Shown piece by piece: positions 42,807 through 52,718 of a stretch of DNA of 64,000 nucleotides. A model generated the notes under the pieces. That model was not told the origin of the DNA. It was given only the letters and a program-made list of their open reading frames with translations, and did no database searches. Within the stretch, counting starts at the first letter, position 1. The number at the start of each line of letters is the position of its first letter. Location of the stretch: positions 169,716-233,715 of the forward strand of contig NZ_LYVJ01000008.1 in the NCBI RefSeq assembly GCF_001676385.1, in the 5' to 3' direction. Origin of the DNA: Stenotrophomonas maltophilia. GTDB lineage: Bacteria; Pseudomonadota; Gammaproteobacteria; Xanthomonadales; Xanthomonadaceae. The position numbers were made by a program, and so were the translations under genes.

Positions 42807-43949
42807 GTGAACACCACTGCCACCACCATCGATTTCACTTCGTTCCTCAAGCTGATGGCGCACCAGCGCGCCTCGGACCTGTTCATCACGGCGGGCATGC
42901 CGCCGGCGATGAAGGTCAATGGCAAGATCTCGCCGATCACGCAGACGCCACTGACGCCGCAGCAGAGCCGCGACCTGGTCCTCAACGTGATGACGCCGGC
43001 GCAGCGCGAGGAGTTCGAAAAAACCCACGAGTGCAACTTCGCCATCGGCCTGTCCGGTGTCGGCCGCTTCCGTGTCAGCTGCTTCTACCAGCGCAACCAG
43101 GTCGGCATGGTGCTGCGCCGCATCGAGACGCGCATCCCGACCGTGGAAGAGCTGAGCCTGCCGCCGATCATCAAGACGCTGGCGATGACCAAGCGCGGCA
43201 TCATCCTGTTCGTCGGCGCTACCGGTACCGGCAAATCGACCTCACTGGCCGCGATGATCGGCTACCGCAACCAGAATTCCACCGGCCACATCATCACCAT
43301 CGAAGACCCGATCGAGTTCGTGCACAAGCACGAGGGGTGCATCATCACCCAGCGCGAAGTCGGTATTGATACCGACAGCTGGGAAGCCGCGCTGAAGAAC
43401 ACCCTGCGCCAGGCGCCGGACGTGATCATGATCGGCGAAGTGCGTACCCGCGAGGGCATGGACCACGCCATCGCCTTTGCCGAGACCGGCCACCTGGTGC
43501 TGGCCACGCTGCATGCCAACAACGCCAATCAGGCGATGGACCGCATCATCAACTTCTTCCCGGAAGACCGTCGCAACCAGCTGCTGATGGACCTGTCGCT
43601 GAACCTCAAGGGCGTGGTCGCGCAGCAGCTGGTGCCGTCGCCCGATGGCCGCTCGCGCAAGGTGGCGATGGAAATCCTGCTCGGCACGCCGCTGGTCCAG
43701 GACTACATCCGCGATGGCGAGATCCACAAGCTGAAGGAAGTCATGAAGGACTCGGTCCAGCTGGGCATGAAGACCTTCGACCAGAGCCTGTTCGAGCTGT
43801 ACCAGGCCGGCGAGATCAGCTACGAGGACGCGCTGCGCTACGCCGATTCGCAGAACGAGGTGCGCCTGCGCATCAAGCTCAGCCAGGGCGGCGACGCGCG
43901 CACCCTGTCGCAGGGGCTGGATGGGGTGGAGATCTCCGAAATCCGTTGA
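42807..43949 (+). CDS. pilU: PilT-like accessory retraction ATPase PilU
   Basis: The 380-residue product starts MNTTATTIDFTSFLKLMAHQ. Walker A is FVGATGTGKSTSLAAMIGYR, and the Asp box is APDVIMIGEVRTREGMDHAI. It is a PilT paralog that assists retraction but is not sufficient alone. It lies about 100 bp after pilT, in the usual order. Confidence 0.96.
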   Translation: MNTTATTIDFTSFLKLMAHQRASDLFITAGMPPAMKVNGKISPITQTPLTPQQSRDLVLNVMTPAQREEFEKTHECNFAIGLSGVGRFRVSCFYQRNQVGMVLRRIETRIPTVEELSLPPIIKTLAMTKRGIILFVGATGTGKSTSLAAMIGYRNQNSTGHIITIEDPIEFVHKHEGCIITQREVGIDTDSWEAALKNTLRQAPDVIMIGEVRTREGMDHAIAFAETGHLVLATLHANNANQAMDRIINFFPEDRRNQLLMDLSLNLKGVVAQQLVPSPDGRSRKVAMEILLGTPLVQDYIRDGEIHKLKEVMKDSVQLGMKTFDQSLFELYQAGEISYEDALRYADSQNEVRLRIKLSQGGDARTLSQGLDGVEISEIR

Positions 43950-43995
43950 CCCGGCCGGCATCGGTCATGACCGGATTGATGAATTCCAGTCATGA

Positions 43996-45054
<1,059 letters not shown>

Positions 45055-45080
45055 CCAGCCGGTGAGTGCGGACCGCTGGT

Positions 45081-45106
45081 GGTGGGTGCGGACCGTTGGT
45101 CCGCAC
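45081..45106. repeat. REP repeat (GTGCGGACC variant)
   Basis: ggtgggtgcggaccgttggt continues to ccgcac. It is a variant of the GTGGGTGCCGACC family in which both palindrome arms have changed together (cgg/ccg), so pairing is kept. Confidence 0.8.
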
Positions 45107-45116
45107 GCCTTGACCC

Positions 45117-46013
45117 TCACCCCATCGGCCCGCGCAGCGCATCAAGCACGGTGCGCATCGCCACGGTCACGTGGCGGCGCGACGGGTAATACGCGTAGTA
45201 GCCATCGAAGTGCGGGCACCAGTCGTCCAGCACTGATTGCAGCCGGCCATCGTCCAGCATCGGCTGTACCTGGTCTTCCGGCAGCCAGGCCAATCCGCTG
45301 CCTGCCAGCGCAGCGGCGCGGGTCATGCCCATGGTGTTGAACGTCCACTGGCCGCTCACGCGCACGCTCAGTTCATTGCCGTTCTGGCCGAAATCCCACG
45401 GCATCAGCCCACCATGCGTGGGCAGGCGCAGGGTCACGCAGTTGTGCCCGGCCAGATCGTCCGGGTGCCGCGGCACCAGGTGCTGGCGGAAGTAGCTGGG
45501 CGCGCCGACCACGCGCATGCGCAGCGGCGGGCTGATCGGTACGGCGATCATGTCGCGCGCCAGCCGCTCGCCGAGGCGGATGCCGATGTCGTAGCGCTCG
45601 GCCACGATGTCGGCCAACCCGTAGTCGGCCGCCAGTTCCACCTTCAAATCCGGATACTGCTGCAGCAGCGGCGCCAGCCTGGGCCAGGCGATGTACTCGG
45701 CGGCGTGGCCGGTGGCATTGATGCGGATGGTGCCGGCCGGTCGCTCACGGTACTCGGCCAGCGCGGCCAGCCCGTCCTCGATCTCGGCCAGGCGCGGGGC
45801 CAGCGTTTCCAGCAGGCGCGCGCCGGCTTCGGTGGTGGACACGCTGCGGGTGGTCCGGGTCAGCAGGCGCACGCCGAGGCGCTCTTCCAGGCCGCGCATG
45901 GCATGGCTGAGCGCGGACTGGGACACGCCCAGCTGGGCGGCAGCCTTGGTGAAGCTGCCCTCGCGGGCAACGTGGGCGAAGGCCTGCAGGTCGTTGAGAT
46001 TTTCGCGGGGCAT
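45117..46013 (-). CDS. LysR-type transcriptional regulator
   Basis: The 298-residue product starts at ATG 46013 (MPRENLNDLQAFAHVAREGS); the frame is open to 46055. The HTH is in FTKAAAQLGVSQSALSHAMR, and the effector domain begins at IRINATGHAAEYIAWPRLAP. It is similar to LysR regulators that sit beside aldo/keto reductase genes, and it lies convergent to one here. The effector is unknown. Confidence 0.93.
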   Translation of the reverse strand: MPRENLNDLQAFAHVAREGSFTKAAAQLGVSQSALSHAMRGLEERLGVRLLTRTTRSVSTTEAGARLLETLAPRLAEIEDGLAALAEYRERPAGTIRINATGHAAEYIAWPRLAPLLQQYPDLKVELAADYGLADIVAERYDIGIRLGERLARDMIAVPISPPLRMRVVGAPSYFRQHLVPRHPDDLAGHNCVTLRLPTHGGLMPWDFGQNGNELSVRVSGQWTFNTMGMTRAAALAGSGLAWLPEDQVQPMLDDGRLQSVLDDWCPHFDGYYAYYPSRRHVTVAMRTVLDALRGPMG

Positions 46014-46097
46014 GAGGGGATGATACGGCCGGGCTGCGCCCGGCACCTGCTTCAAGCCAAGGCAACGTCAACGTCAAATGCGTGCATTCCGTGGGAT

Positions 46098-46356
46098 GGC
46101 GGGATGGGTCCGGTTGAGGGGGACGGCGCCAGTCCCCCTCCGGGGCCCGGCCCAGCCGCTGGCGGCTGTGCGTTCGGGCGCTTGCGAAGCAGTGCTTCGC
46201 AAGCAAAGCGCCCTCACCCATGAAGCTCGGTCGCGCTTGCTCGTGTGCGCTGTCCTGCGCACACGGCAAGACCGGGGTTGGGCGTCCTGCCCAACCCGCC
46301 CGAGGCATGCCTCGGGCCCATGGCGCTCACGCCCCCTCAACCGGACCCACCCCGCC
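46098..46356. repeat. 259-bp nested-hairpin element with 25-bp inverted ends
   Basis: Outer arms at 46098-46122 (ggcgggatgggtccggttga, then ggggg) and 46332-46356 are complementary with one mismatch in 25 bp. Inside lie at least five more hairpins: gggggac/gtccccc (46118-46137), cttgcgaagca/tgcttcgcaag (46180-46203), gtgtgcgc/gcgcacac (46243-46264), ggttgggc/gcccaacc (46276-46296) and cccgaggcatgcctcggg (46299-46316). No gene is seen and no target-site duplication is evident. It fills most of the gap between LysR and DUF4287. It could be a structured RNA gene or a non-autonomous mobile element. Confidence 0.75.
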
Positions 46357-46398
46357 TTCGACAGTTTCCCGCGAGCTGTTGGAACGGCATTCTGCTTT

Positions 46399-46424
46399 GG
46401 TGGGGGCCGACCGTCGGTCGGCAC
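46399..46424. repeat. REP repeat (GTGGGGGCCGACC variant)
   Basis: ggtgggggccgaccgtcggt continues to cggcac. It is a near copy of the REP family at 52038 and lies between the nested-hairpin element and the DUF4287 gene. Confidence 0.8.
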
Positions 46425-46498
46425 TGGGTCGGACGTGTGGGTATGTCGATTTCTGCGTCTGTGGTTCGTCGAATGAATGACTTCAACGGGAGCTGCAC

Positions 46499-46711
46499 AT
46501 GAGCACTGACACCAAGCCCAAGGGCCCGGCCTCGTACTTCCCCTCCATCGAGAAGACCTATGGACAGCCGGTCGCCCACTGGCTCGGGCTGCTGGCAGGG
46601 AAGAAGGGCCTGAAACACATGGAACTGGTCAGCTTCCTGAAAAGTGAGCATGGACTGGGCCATGGCCATGCCAACGCGCTGGTGGCGCACCATCTGGCCG
46701 GCAAGGGCTGA
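46499..46711 (+). CDS. DUF4287 family protein, 70 aa
   Basis: The product starts MSTDTKPKGPASYFPSIEKT, then YGQPVAHWLGLLAGKKGLKH, MELVSFLKSEHGLGHGHANA and LVAHHLAGKG. This is the DUF4287 pattern, a small helical domain of unknown function. A GGGAG ribosome binding site precedes ATG 46499. It precedes the YitT-family gene by about 110 bp, with a taatac-like -10 box near 46790. Confidence 0.9.
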   Translation: MSTDTKPKGPASYFPSIEKTYGQPVAHWLGLLAGKKGLKHMELVSFLKSEHGLGHGHANALVAHHLAGKG

Positions 46712-46823
46712 GCAGCGGCGGGCAGGGGGCATGGAGCGGGCGGATTCAGCTGAACGATTTCATCTGCAACTGTCATGCAGATCGTGTCTAATACCGCTCC
46801 CCACCTGCTGTTCCCCCACCCGC

Positions 46824-47531
46824 ATGTCCCTTCCTTCCCATGGCCCCGCGCCGTGCGACGACGCTGACGGCCACCTGGTCACCGCCGGTCCGTTGACCCC
46901 GCCGCCCGACAGCGCCGGCACCACCGCCGACGAAAAAGCGCTGCGCCACTCGATCGCCGAGGACGTGCAGGGCATGGTGCTGGCCACGATGGTGGCCTCG
47001 CTGGGCCTGGCCATCTTCGCCAAGGGTGGGTTGATGATCGGCGGCATGGCCGGATTGGCCTTCCTGTTGCACTACGCGATGGGCTGGAACTTCGGCCTGG
47101 TGTTCGTGCTCGTCAACCTGCCGTTCTACTGGGTGGCCCTGCGGCGCATGGGCTGGGAGTTCACCCTGAAGACCTTCACCGCGGTCACCGCCTGTGGCGT
47201 GCTGACCGACCTGCTGCCGCGCTGGATCGATTTCTCGCATATCCATCCGCTGTACTCGGCGATCGTCGGTGGCGCGCTGTCCGGCCTGGGCATCCTGTTC
47301 TTCATCCGCCACCGCGCCAGCCTCGGCGGCATCGGCATCCTGGCGGTGTACCTGCAGCGCACCCGTGGCTGGAGCGCGGGCAAGGTGCAGATGTCCTTCG
47401 ACGCCTGCCTGATGGTGGCGGCGTTCTTCGTGCTGTCGCCGTCGAAGGTGCTGTACTCGGCCATCGGCGCGGTGGTGCTCAGCCTGGTGCTGATGTTCAA
47501 CCACCGCCCCGGCCGCTACATGGGCGTGTGA
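46824..47531 (+). CDS. YitT family membrane protein
   Basis: The product is 235 residues from ATG 46824. About five hydrophobic helices follow a charged N-terminal tail. The family core is LAIFAKGGLMIGGMAGLAFL and then YSAIVGGALSGLGILFFIRH, with SLGGIGILAVYLQ near the end. YitT proteins (DUF161) are membrane proteins of unknown transport role. It stands alone. Confidence 0.9.
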   Translation: MSLPSHGPAPCDDADGHLVTAGPLTPPPDSAGTTADEKALRHSIAEDVQGMVLATMVASLGLAIFAKGGLMIGGMAGLAFLLHYAMGWNFGLVFVLVNLPFYWVALRRMGWEFTLKTFTAVTACGVLTDLLPRWIDFSHIHPLYSAIVGGALSGLGILFFIRHRASLGGIGILAVYLQRTRGWSAGKVQMSFDACLMVAAFFVLSPSKVLYSAIGAVVLSLVLMFNHRPGRYMGV

Positions 47532-47545
47532 CCGTTCAATGGGGT

Positions 47546-47606
47546 TGCCGGCCAGCAGCCGGCACTACCGGAAGCCACGCGTGGTAACGCCGGGCCATGC
47601 CCGGCG
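47546..47606. repeat. Two REP-type palindromes after yitT
   Basis: tgccggccagcagccggca (47546-47564) and cgccgggccatgcccggcg (47588-47606) are two short GC palindromes of different families. They lie between convergent genes and may act as terminators. Confidence 0.75.
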
Positions 47607-47614
47607 GATGCCCG

Positions 47615-48160
47615 TCAGTGGTCGGTGGCCTTCAGCCACGGCGGTGACAGCTTCAACAGCCGCGCATGCACCGGGCAATCTGTGGCATGCGCACCGGGCA
47701 GGTAGCCCAGGCTCATCAGGAATTCGCCGGTGATTTCGCCACCGGTGAAGCGGAATGTCTTCTTGAACAGCTTCACCCAGTCGGCCTTGCTGCGTGGGTG
47801 GTGCGCATCCAGCCACGCCGCGAAGCTGCCATGGCTGGCCCGCAGCTGCTGGATCACCTGCGCGTTGTGGATCGCCGCCAGCACCTTCAGGCGGTTGCGG
47901 ATGATGCCCGGGTCCGACAGCAGGCGCTCGATGTCCTGCTCGGCGTAGGCCGCCACGCGGTCCACCTCGAAGCCGTCATAAGCCGTGCGGAAGCCCTCGC
48001 GCTTTTTCAGGATGGTTTCCCAGCTCAGGCCGGCCTGGTTGATTTCCAGCACCAGCCGCTCGAACAGTTCGCGCTCGTCCCGCTGCGGGAAGCCGTATTC
48101 GTTGGCGTGGTAGTAGTCGTGCACCGGATGGCCCGGGGCGATCAGGCAGTAACCGCTCAT
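47615..48160 (-). CDS. tag: 3-methyladenine DNA glycosylase I
   Basis: The 181-residue product starts MSGYCLIAPGHPVHDYYHAN, with the Tag motifs YHANEYGFPQ, FERLVLEINQAGLSWETIL and LSDPGIIRNRLKVLAAIHNA. The C-terminal DCPVH may supply zinc ligands. It removes 3-methyladenine from DNA. Its start overlaps the stop of the upstream DUF4153 gene by 4 bp. Confidence 0.95.
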   Translation of the reverse strand: MSGYCLIAPGHPVHDYYHANEYGFPQRDERELFERLVLEINQAGLSWETILKKREGFRTAYDGFEVDRVAAYAEQDIERLLSDPGIIRNRLKVLAAIHNAQVIQQLRASHGSFAAWLDAHHPRSKADWVKLFKKTFRFTGGEITGEFLMSLGYLPGAHATDCPVHARLLKLSPPWLKATDH

Positions 48161-49944
48161 GGGGAAGACTCGTCGGGTTCAGGGTAGGAATCGATGGCCG
48201 CCGGCGGCTGGTCGCCGATGGACAGCATCGGCCAGCGCGGCGGCACCAGCGACAGCCTGCCATCGCGCAGTGCCTGGTTGAGCCCGCCGGCCTGCGCAAG
48301 GCCGTATCCGTTCAGTGAGCCCGCCTTGTACCAGCGGGCGTTGCCGCCGCGCGCGAACAATGTGCATTCCGGTGCACTCACGTCGTACAGCTCGCACAGC
48401 AGCACTTCGCCTGTGCCATCGCCATTCAGGTCACGATGCACGATCAGGCAGTCGCGCTCGCTCCGGGCGCAGGATTCGCCATTGATCGAGCGCGTGGCCA
48501 GTGCCTGCCACCAGTCGTCCGGTGGCGAGCTGGATCCTTTGGCCAGCTTCGACGCGCGCTGCAGGGCGGGGACGTCCTGCGGCCCCTTGTCGAGGCGGTG
48601 GCCGTCGTCCCAGCGTGAGGTGCGTGCCAGGGCTGCTGCGATCACCTGTGGCGCGTTGGCATCGGCGGCGATGGCCGGATCACGCTGCAACTCGCGCAGC
48701 GCCTGCACGCCACGGCGCCCAAGGTCGAAGCGCAGCACGTTGACGTCACTGCTGGTGATCGCCGGCGGGTCCGCACGCAGGCGCGCCAGCTGGCTGGACA
48801 GGCTCAGCCGCACCGGATCCAGCAGCGGCGAGTTGCCCAGCACGGCCAGTGCCAGCACGATCCAGCACATCCAGCGGTTGACCGGCTCCAGCGCGTGCAG
48901 CCAGTGGCTCTGCCGACGCACCACCGCCAGCGCATAGCCCACGGCATAGCCGGCCACGGCCAGTGCGATCAGCACCGCCCAGAAGCGGTCCACGGTCCAG
49001 CCGTACTGCGCCACTCTCAGGCCCAGCGCATACAGTGCCAGCGCGGCGTAGGCCGGCAGCGTCAGCAGGCTGGCTTCGACCAGCCTGCGCAGCACAGGAG
49101 GGTAGGGGGCGCTGTCTTCCCCCTGCTGGTAGACCGCATTGGTGAACGTCACCAGCAACAGCGACACCGTCACCAGCAGGCCGGCAGCCGAACGGGTCTT
49201 CCACAACGGCTCCAGCCCGGTGAGCGGCAGGCTCAGCACGAACAGCACCGCGATGAACGACAGCAGCGGCAGCAGCCCGCGGCAGATCGCGAACAGCACC
49301 TGGCGGGTGATCTGGATCGCACGGTGCTGGGTACGCCCGATCAGCACGCCGAAGCCGGCGAGGCTGCCGGTGGCCAATGCGATGAAAGCATCCTGGCGGA
49401 ACAGGTCGCGGAAGAAGGTCACGTCCAGCAGCTGGAACAGGGCCGCCCACAGCCACAGCAGCAGCCAGGTCAGCCCGGTGAACAGCGCTGCCAGGGCCAG
49501 GGTCAGGCCGTTCTGCCAGGCACGCTCGAACAACTCCGGGTAACTGGCGCGCCAGTGCCCGTGCTGCAGCTGGAACTGCCACCACGGCAGGGCCACGAAC
49601 ACCGCCACGGCCATGCCCAGGGTCAACGGAAGCTGCAACGCGCCCGATTCCAGTGCGGCCTCGCCATTGAGGTTCCAGCCGATCCAGGCGGCCAGTGCCA
49701 GCACCACCGCCGAGCCGAGCATGGCCTGCAGCCACAGGCGGCGCTGGCCCAGCTCGACCAGGCTCAGCGCCACCGCGCTGGGGATGGCCAGCACCCAGGC
49801 GTACCAGCAGTAGCGCCAGCCGATATCGCGGAACGGCCATGCATCGGACAGTTCCTGCGCGGCATACAGCATCAGGCCCTGCATCAGCGCGATCAGGACG
49901 ATGGCGCTGCGTGCCGGCAGGTTCAGGGGCAATGAAGACGACAT
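48157..49944 (-). CDS. DUF4153 multi-span membrane protein
   Basis: The product is 595 residues from ATG 49944, which has GGAAGG seven bases upstream; ATG 49971 is also in frame. About 11 hydrophobic helices fill the first 385 residues, then a soluble C-terminal domain of about 200 residues (LRFDLGRRGVQALRELQRDP, DCLIVHRDLNGDGTGEVLLC). The DxDGDG-like segment could bind calcium. The family's role is unknown. It is the first gene of a two-gene operon with tag. Confidence 0.88.
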   Translation of the reverse strand: MSSSLPLNLPARSAIVLIALMQGLMLYAAQELSDAWPFRDIGWRYCWYAWVLAIPSAVALSLVELGQRRLWLQAMLGSAVVLALAAWIGWNLNGEAALESGALQLPLTLGMAVAVFVALPWWQFQLQHGHWRASYPELFERAWQNGLTLALAALFTGLTWLLLWLWAALFQLLDVTFFRDLFRQDAFIALATGSLAGFGVLIGRTQHRAIQITRQVLFAICRGLLPLLSFIAVLFVLSLPLTGLEPLWKTRSAAGLLVTVSLLLVTFTNAVYQQGEDSAPYPPVLRRLVEASLLTLPAYAALALYALGLRVAQYGWTVDRFWAVLIALAVAGYAVGYALAVVRRQSHWLHALEPVNRWMCWIVLALAVLGNSPLLDPVRLSLSSQLARLRADPPAITSSDVNVLRFDLGRRGVQALRELQRDPAIAADANAPQVIAAALARTSRWDDGHRLDKGPQDVPALQRASKLAKGSSSPPDDWWQALATRSINGESCARSERDCLIVHRDLNGDGTGEVLLCELYDVSAPECTLFARGGNARWYKAGSLNGYGLAQAGGLNQALRDGRLSLVPPRWPMLSIGDQPPAAIDSYPEPDESSP

Positions 49945-50036
49945 CGACGACCTTCCATGGCAAAGCGCCATCCTAGCCTATCGCCTGGGGACGCCCACGG
50001 CGCGACCACGCCGGTCGCAGCGGGTAGAATGGGCGC

Positions 50037-50603
50037 ATGCCCGTAACGCCGACCTCCCTTGCCGATCACCTGCTCGTCGCGCTGCCGTCGCTGCTCGACG
50101 CGACCTTCGCCCGCAGCGTCGCGCTGATCTGCCAGCACGACGAGAACGGGGCGATGGGGGTGCTGGTCAACCAGCCGTCCGAGTACACGCTGGGCGAAGT
50201 GCTCGCGCAGATGGACATCAGTACCGGCGATGGTGACCTGCAGGCCCGGATGGTGCTCAACGGCGGCCCGGTGCATCCCGAGCGTGGCTTTGTCATCCAC
50301 GACGATGCGCGGGCATGGGATTCCAGCCTGACCGTGGGTGAAGGCCTGTTCCTGACCACGTCGCGCGACATCCTCGAGGCGATGGCGCGCGGCGAGGGCC
50401 CGGCCAATGCCGTGGTCACCCTTGGCTGCGCGGGATGGGGGGCGGGCCAGCTGGAAAGCGAACTGGCCGAGAACAGCTGGCTGACCGTGCCGGCCGATGC
50501 CGAACTGGTGTTCCAGCTGCCGCTGGAGCAACGCTGGCAGGGCGCGGCCGCGCGCATCGGCGTCGACCTGTTCCGGCTGACCGATTACAGCGGCCATGTC
50601 TGA
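50037..50603 (+). CDS. yqgE: YqgE/AlgH family protein (DUF179)
   Basis: The 188-residue product has the DUF179 signature: [39 protein letters not shown] and [20 protein letters not shown]. The function is not established. It overlaps ruvX by 8 bp and precedes pyrB, the arrangement in many gammaproteobacteria. Confidence 0.95.
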   Translation: MPVTPTSLADHLLVALPSLLDATFARSVALICQHDENGAMGVLVNQPSEYTLGEVLAQMDISTGDGDLQARMVLNGGPVHPERGFVIHDDARAWDSSLTVGEGLFLTTSRDILEAMARGEGPANAVVTLGCAGWGAGQLESELAENSWLTVPADAELVFQLPLEQRWQGAAARIGVDLFRLTDYSGHV

Positions 50604-51063
50604 GCCGGCCAGCCTGCGTCGCGATGGCACCGTGCTCGGCTTCGATGTCGGCTCGCGGCGGATCGGCGTGGCCATCGGCAGTGCGTTTGCCGCGCATGCG
50701 CGCGCGGTGGCAGTGGTCGACGTGCACGGCAATGGCCCGGACTGGGCCGCGATCGAACGCCTGCTCAAGGAATGGAAGCCCGATGGCCTGGTGGTTGGCG
50801 ATCCGCTGACCCTGGACGGCCAGGACCAGCCCAACCGCAAGCGCGCGCAGGGCTTCGCCCGCCAGCTGCGGGAACGCTTCAAGCTGCCGGTGGTGATGAT
50901 CGACGAGCGTTCCAGCTCGGTCGAGGCCGCCCGCCGTTTTGCCGTCGAGCGCGCCGAGGGGCGCAAGCGCCGCCGCGATGCGGCCGCCCTCGATGCCGTG
51001 GCTGCGGCGGTGATCATCGACCGCTGGTTGTCGTCGCCGGACGACGCCACCCCCATTCCCTGA
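50596..51063 (+). CDS. ruvX: Holliday junction resolvase-like RuvX/YqgF
   Basis: The 155-residue product starts [20 protein letters not shown]. The RNase-H-like acidic residue is in [17 protein letters not shown], and [20 protein letters not shown] and [17 protein letters not shown] follow. It has a role in 16S rRNA processing and possibly DNA repair. The start overlaps yqgE by 8 bp. Confidence 0.95.
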   Translation: MSEPASLRRDGTVLGFDVGSRRIGVAIGSAFAAHARAVAVVDVHGNGPDWAAIERLLKEWKPDGLVVGDPLTLDGQDQPNRKRAQGFARQLRERFKLPVVMIDERSSSVEAARRFAVERAEGRKRRRDAAALDAVAAAVIIDRWLSSPDDATPIP

Positions 51064-51079
51064 CTGCACGACTCCCACC

Positions 51080-52030
51080 ATGACCGCCCAGCAAATCGAT
51101 GCCTCCGGACGCCTGCGCCACCTGCTGACCCTTGAGGGCCTGCCGCGCGAAACCCTGCTGCAGCTGCTCGACCGCGCCGGCCAGATCCGCGACGCGGCGG
51201 TGGGGCGTGTCGGCAACAAGCGCCAGGTGTTGGCCGGTTCGGCGGTGTGCACGCTGTTCTTTGAACCCTCCACCCGCACCCGCAGCTCCTTCCAGCTGGC
51301 CGCGCAGCGCTTGGGCGCCGATGTGCTGAACTTCGACGCCTCGACCTCATCCACGCGCAAGGGCGAAACTGCCTGCGATACCCTGCGCAACCTGGAAGCG
51401 ATGGGCGTGCGCGGCTTCGTGGTGCGCCACCCTGAAGACGGCGCCGTGGCGGCACTGGCCGACGCGGCGGGCGAGGGTACGGCCCTGATCAACGCGGGCG
51501 ACGGCCGCAGCGCACACCCGACCCAGGGCCTGCTGGACATGCTGACCCTGCGCCAGGCCAAGGGCGCGGACTTCTCGAAGTTGAAAGTGGTGATCGTCGG
51601 CGACGTCAAGCACTCGCGCGTGGCCCGCACCGACCTGCATGCGCTGCGCACGCTGGGCGTGGGCGAGATCCGGGTGTGTGGCCCGCAGTCGCTGCTGCCG
51701 GATGATGAGACCCTGAAGGGCTGCGTGGTCGGCGATGATTTCGATGCGATGCTGGAAGGCGTCGACGCGCTGATGATGCTGCGCCTGCAGCGCGAGCGCA
51801 TGGAGGAAGGCCTGGTGCCGTCGCTGGAGCAGTACCACGCCCAGTACGGCCTGACCACCGCGCGCCTGGCCCGCGCCGGCAAGGATGCTGCAGTGCTGCA
51901 CCCCGGCCCGATCAACCGTGGCGTGGAAGTCACCGATGAGGTGGCCGACGGCCCGCAGTCATGGGTGCTGCGCCAGGTCGCCAACGGCGTGGCGGTGCGC
52001 ATGGCCGTGCTGGAGACGCTGCTGGGCTGA
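51080..52030 (+). CDS. pyrB: Aspartate carbamoyltransferase catalytic subunit
   Basis: The 316-residue product has the carbamoyl-phosphate loop FFEPSTRTRSSFQLAAQRLG, the SSTRKGET loop, and GDGRSAHPTQGLLDMLTL. LHPGPINRGVEVTDEVADGP is the C-terminal motif. It makes carbamoyl aspartate in pyrimidine synthesis. pyrI is not present nearby. The order yqgE-ruvX-pyrB is conserved. Confidence 0.98.
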   Translation: MTAQQIDASGRLRHLLTLEGLPRETLLQLLDRAGQIRDAAVGRVGNKRQVLAGSAVCTLFFEPSTRTRSSFQLAAQRLGADVLNFDASTSSTRKGETACDTLRNLEAMGVRGFVVRHPEDGAVAALADAAGEGTALINAGDGRSAHPTQGLLDMLTLRQAKGADFSKLKVVIVGDVKHSRVARTDLHALRTLGVGEIRVCGPQSLLPDDETLKGCVVGDDFDAMLEGVDALMMLRLQRERMEEGLVPSLEQYHAQYGLTTARLARAGKDAAVLHPGPINRGVEVTDEVADGPQSWVLRQVANGVAVRMAVLETLLG

Positions 52031-52037
52031 CCACTTT

Positions 52038-52113
52038 GGTGGGTGCCGACCGTTGGTCGGCGCGGTTGATCTGTCCTCATCCGATCCGGTGGGTGCCGAC
52101 CGTTGGTCGGCAC
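52038..52113. repeat. Two REP repeats upstream of the REP transposase
   Basis: ggtgggtgccgaccgttggt continues to cggcgc at 52038-52063 and cggcac at 52088-52113, the same 26-nt REP in the same orientation. They sit 114 bp upstream of the transposase gene. The inverse orientation is found downstream, from 52719. Confidence 0.9.
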
Positions 52114-52226
52114 TGAACCATCAGTGCGGTGAAGTGGGGGCCTGGCCATTGAATGGTTCCGGGCCTACCCGTACTGACGTGGTTGCCCGATAGAAGAGGG
52201 ATACCGGCAGGCGCACGCTTGGGCCC

Positions 52227-52718
52227 ATGAACCGCGCACGCCTACGCCTTGGCCGCCATTCCCGGATCGGGCAATCCTACATCCTGACCACCGTCACCCA
52301 GGAACGTCGACGCTACTTCGATGATGCCACTGCGGCACAGGAGGTGATGGATGTGTTCCGTCGCATTGATCATGAGGGCCTGACGCACTCACTTGCCTAT
52401 GTGGTCATGCCGGACTACATCCATTGGCTTGTGGAGATCCGTGCGTTCTCGCTGGACTACATCATGCAACACTTCAAATCGAGCAGTGCATTGCGGATCA
52501 ACCGCATGCTGGGTAAGACAGGACCATTTTGGCAATCGAGCTATCACGATCACGCCATTCGTTCTGAAGAATCACTGTTTCGCCATGCGATGTACATCGT
52601 CGCCAACCCGGTCAGGGCGAACTTGGCGAGGTGCGTGGGAGAGTATCCGTATGCCTGGTGCCGATGGGAGATCGGTGGGAGGTACCAAGCAATGGATTAC
52701 CCCGAAGCGGAGAGATAG
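52227..52718 (+). CDS. REP-associated tyrosine transposase (RAYT, Y1 family), degenerate HUH motif
   Basis: The 163-residue product starts MNRARLRLGRHSRIGQSYIL. The HUH motif region reads YVVMPDYIHWLVEI, in which Tyr replaces the first His of the normal PxHxH pattern. The catalytic Tyr is present in HAMYIVANPVRANLARC. SALRINRMLGKTGPFWQSSY is typical of RAYT. RAYT proteins cut and join REP DNA in single-stranded form. It is bracketed by REP copies of one family on both sides (52038-52113 and 52719-52846), the REPtron layout. Confidence 0.88.
   Translation: MNRARLRLGRHSRIGQSYILTTVTQERRRYFDDATAAQEVMDVFRRIDHEGLTHSLAYVVMPDYIHWLVEIRAFSLDYIMQHFKSSSALRINRMLGKTGPFWQSSYHDHAIRSEESLFRHAMYIVANPVRANLARCVGEYPYAWCRWEIGGRYQAMDYPEAER

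Noticed and set aside
46824..47531. Longer start of the YitT gene from 46644
   Set aside because: The upstream stretch overlaps DUF4287 and has no family similarity. A ribosome binding site and -10 box lie directly before 46824.
52227..52718. Full insertion sequence boundary around the transposase
   Set aside because: The flanks are REP copies, not terminal inverted repeats with target duplications. The REPtron description is sufficient.
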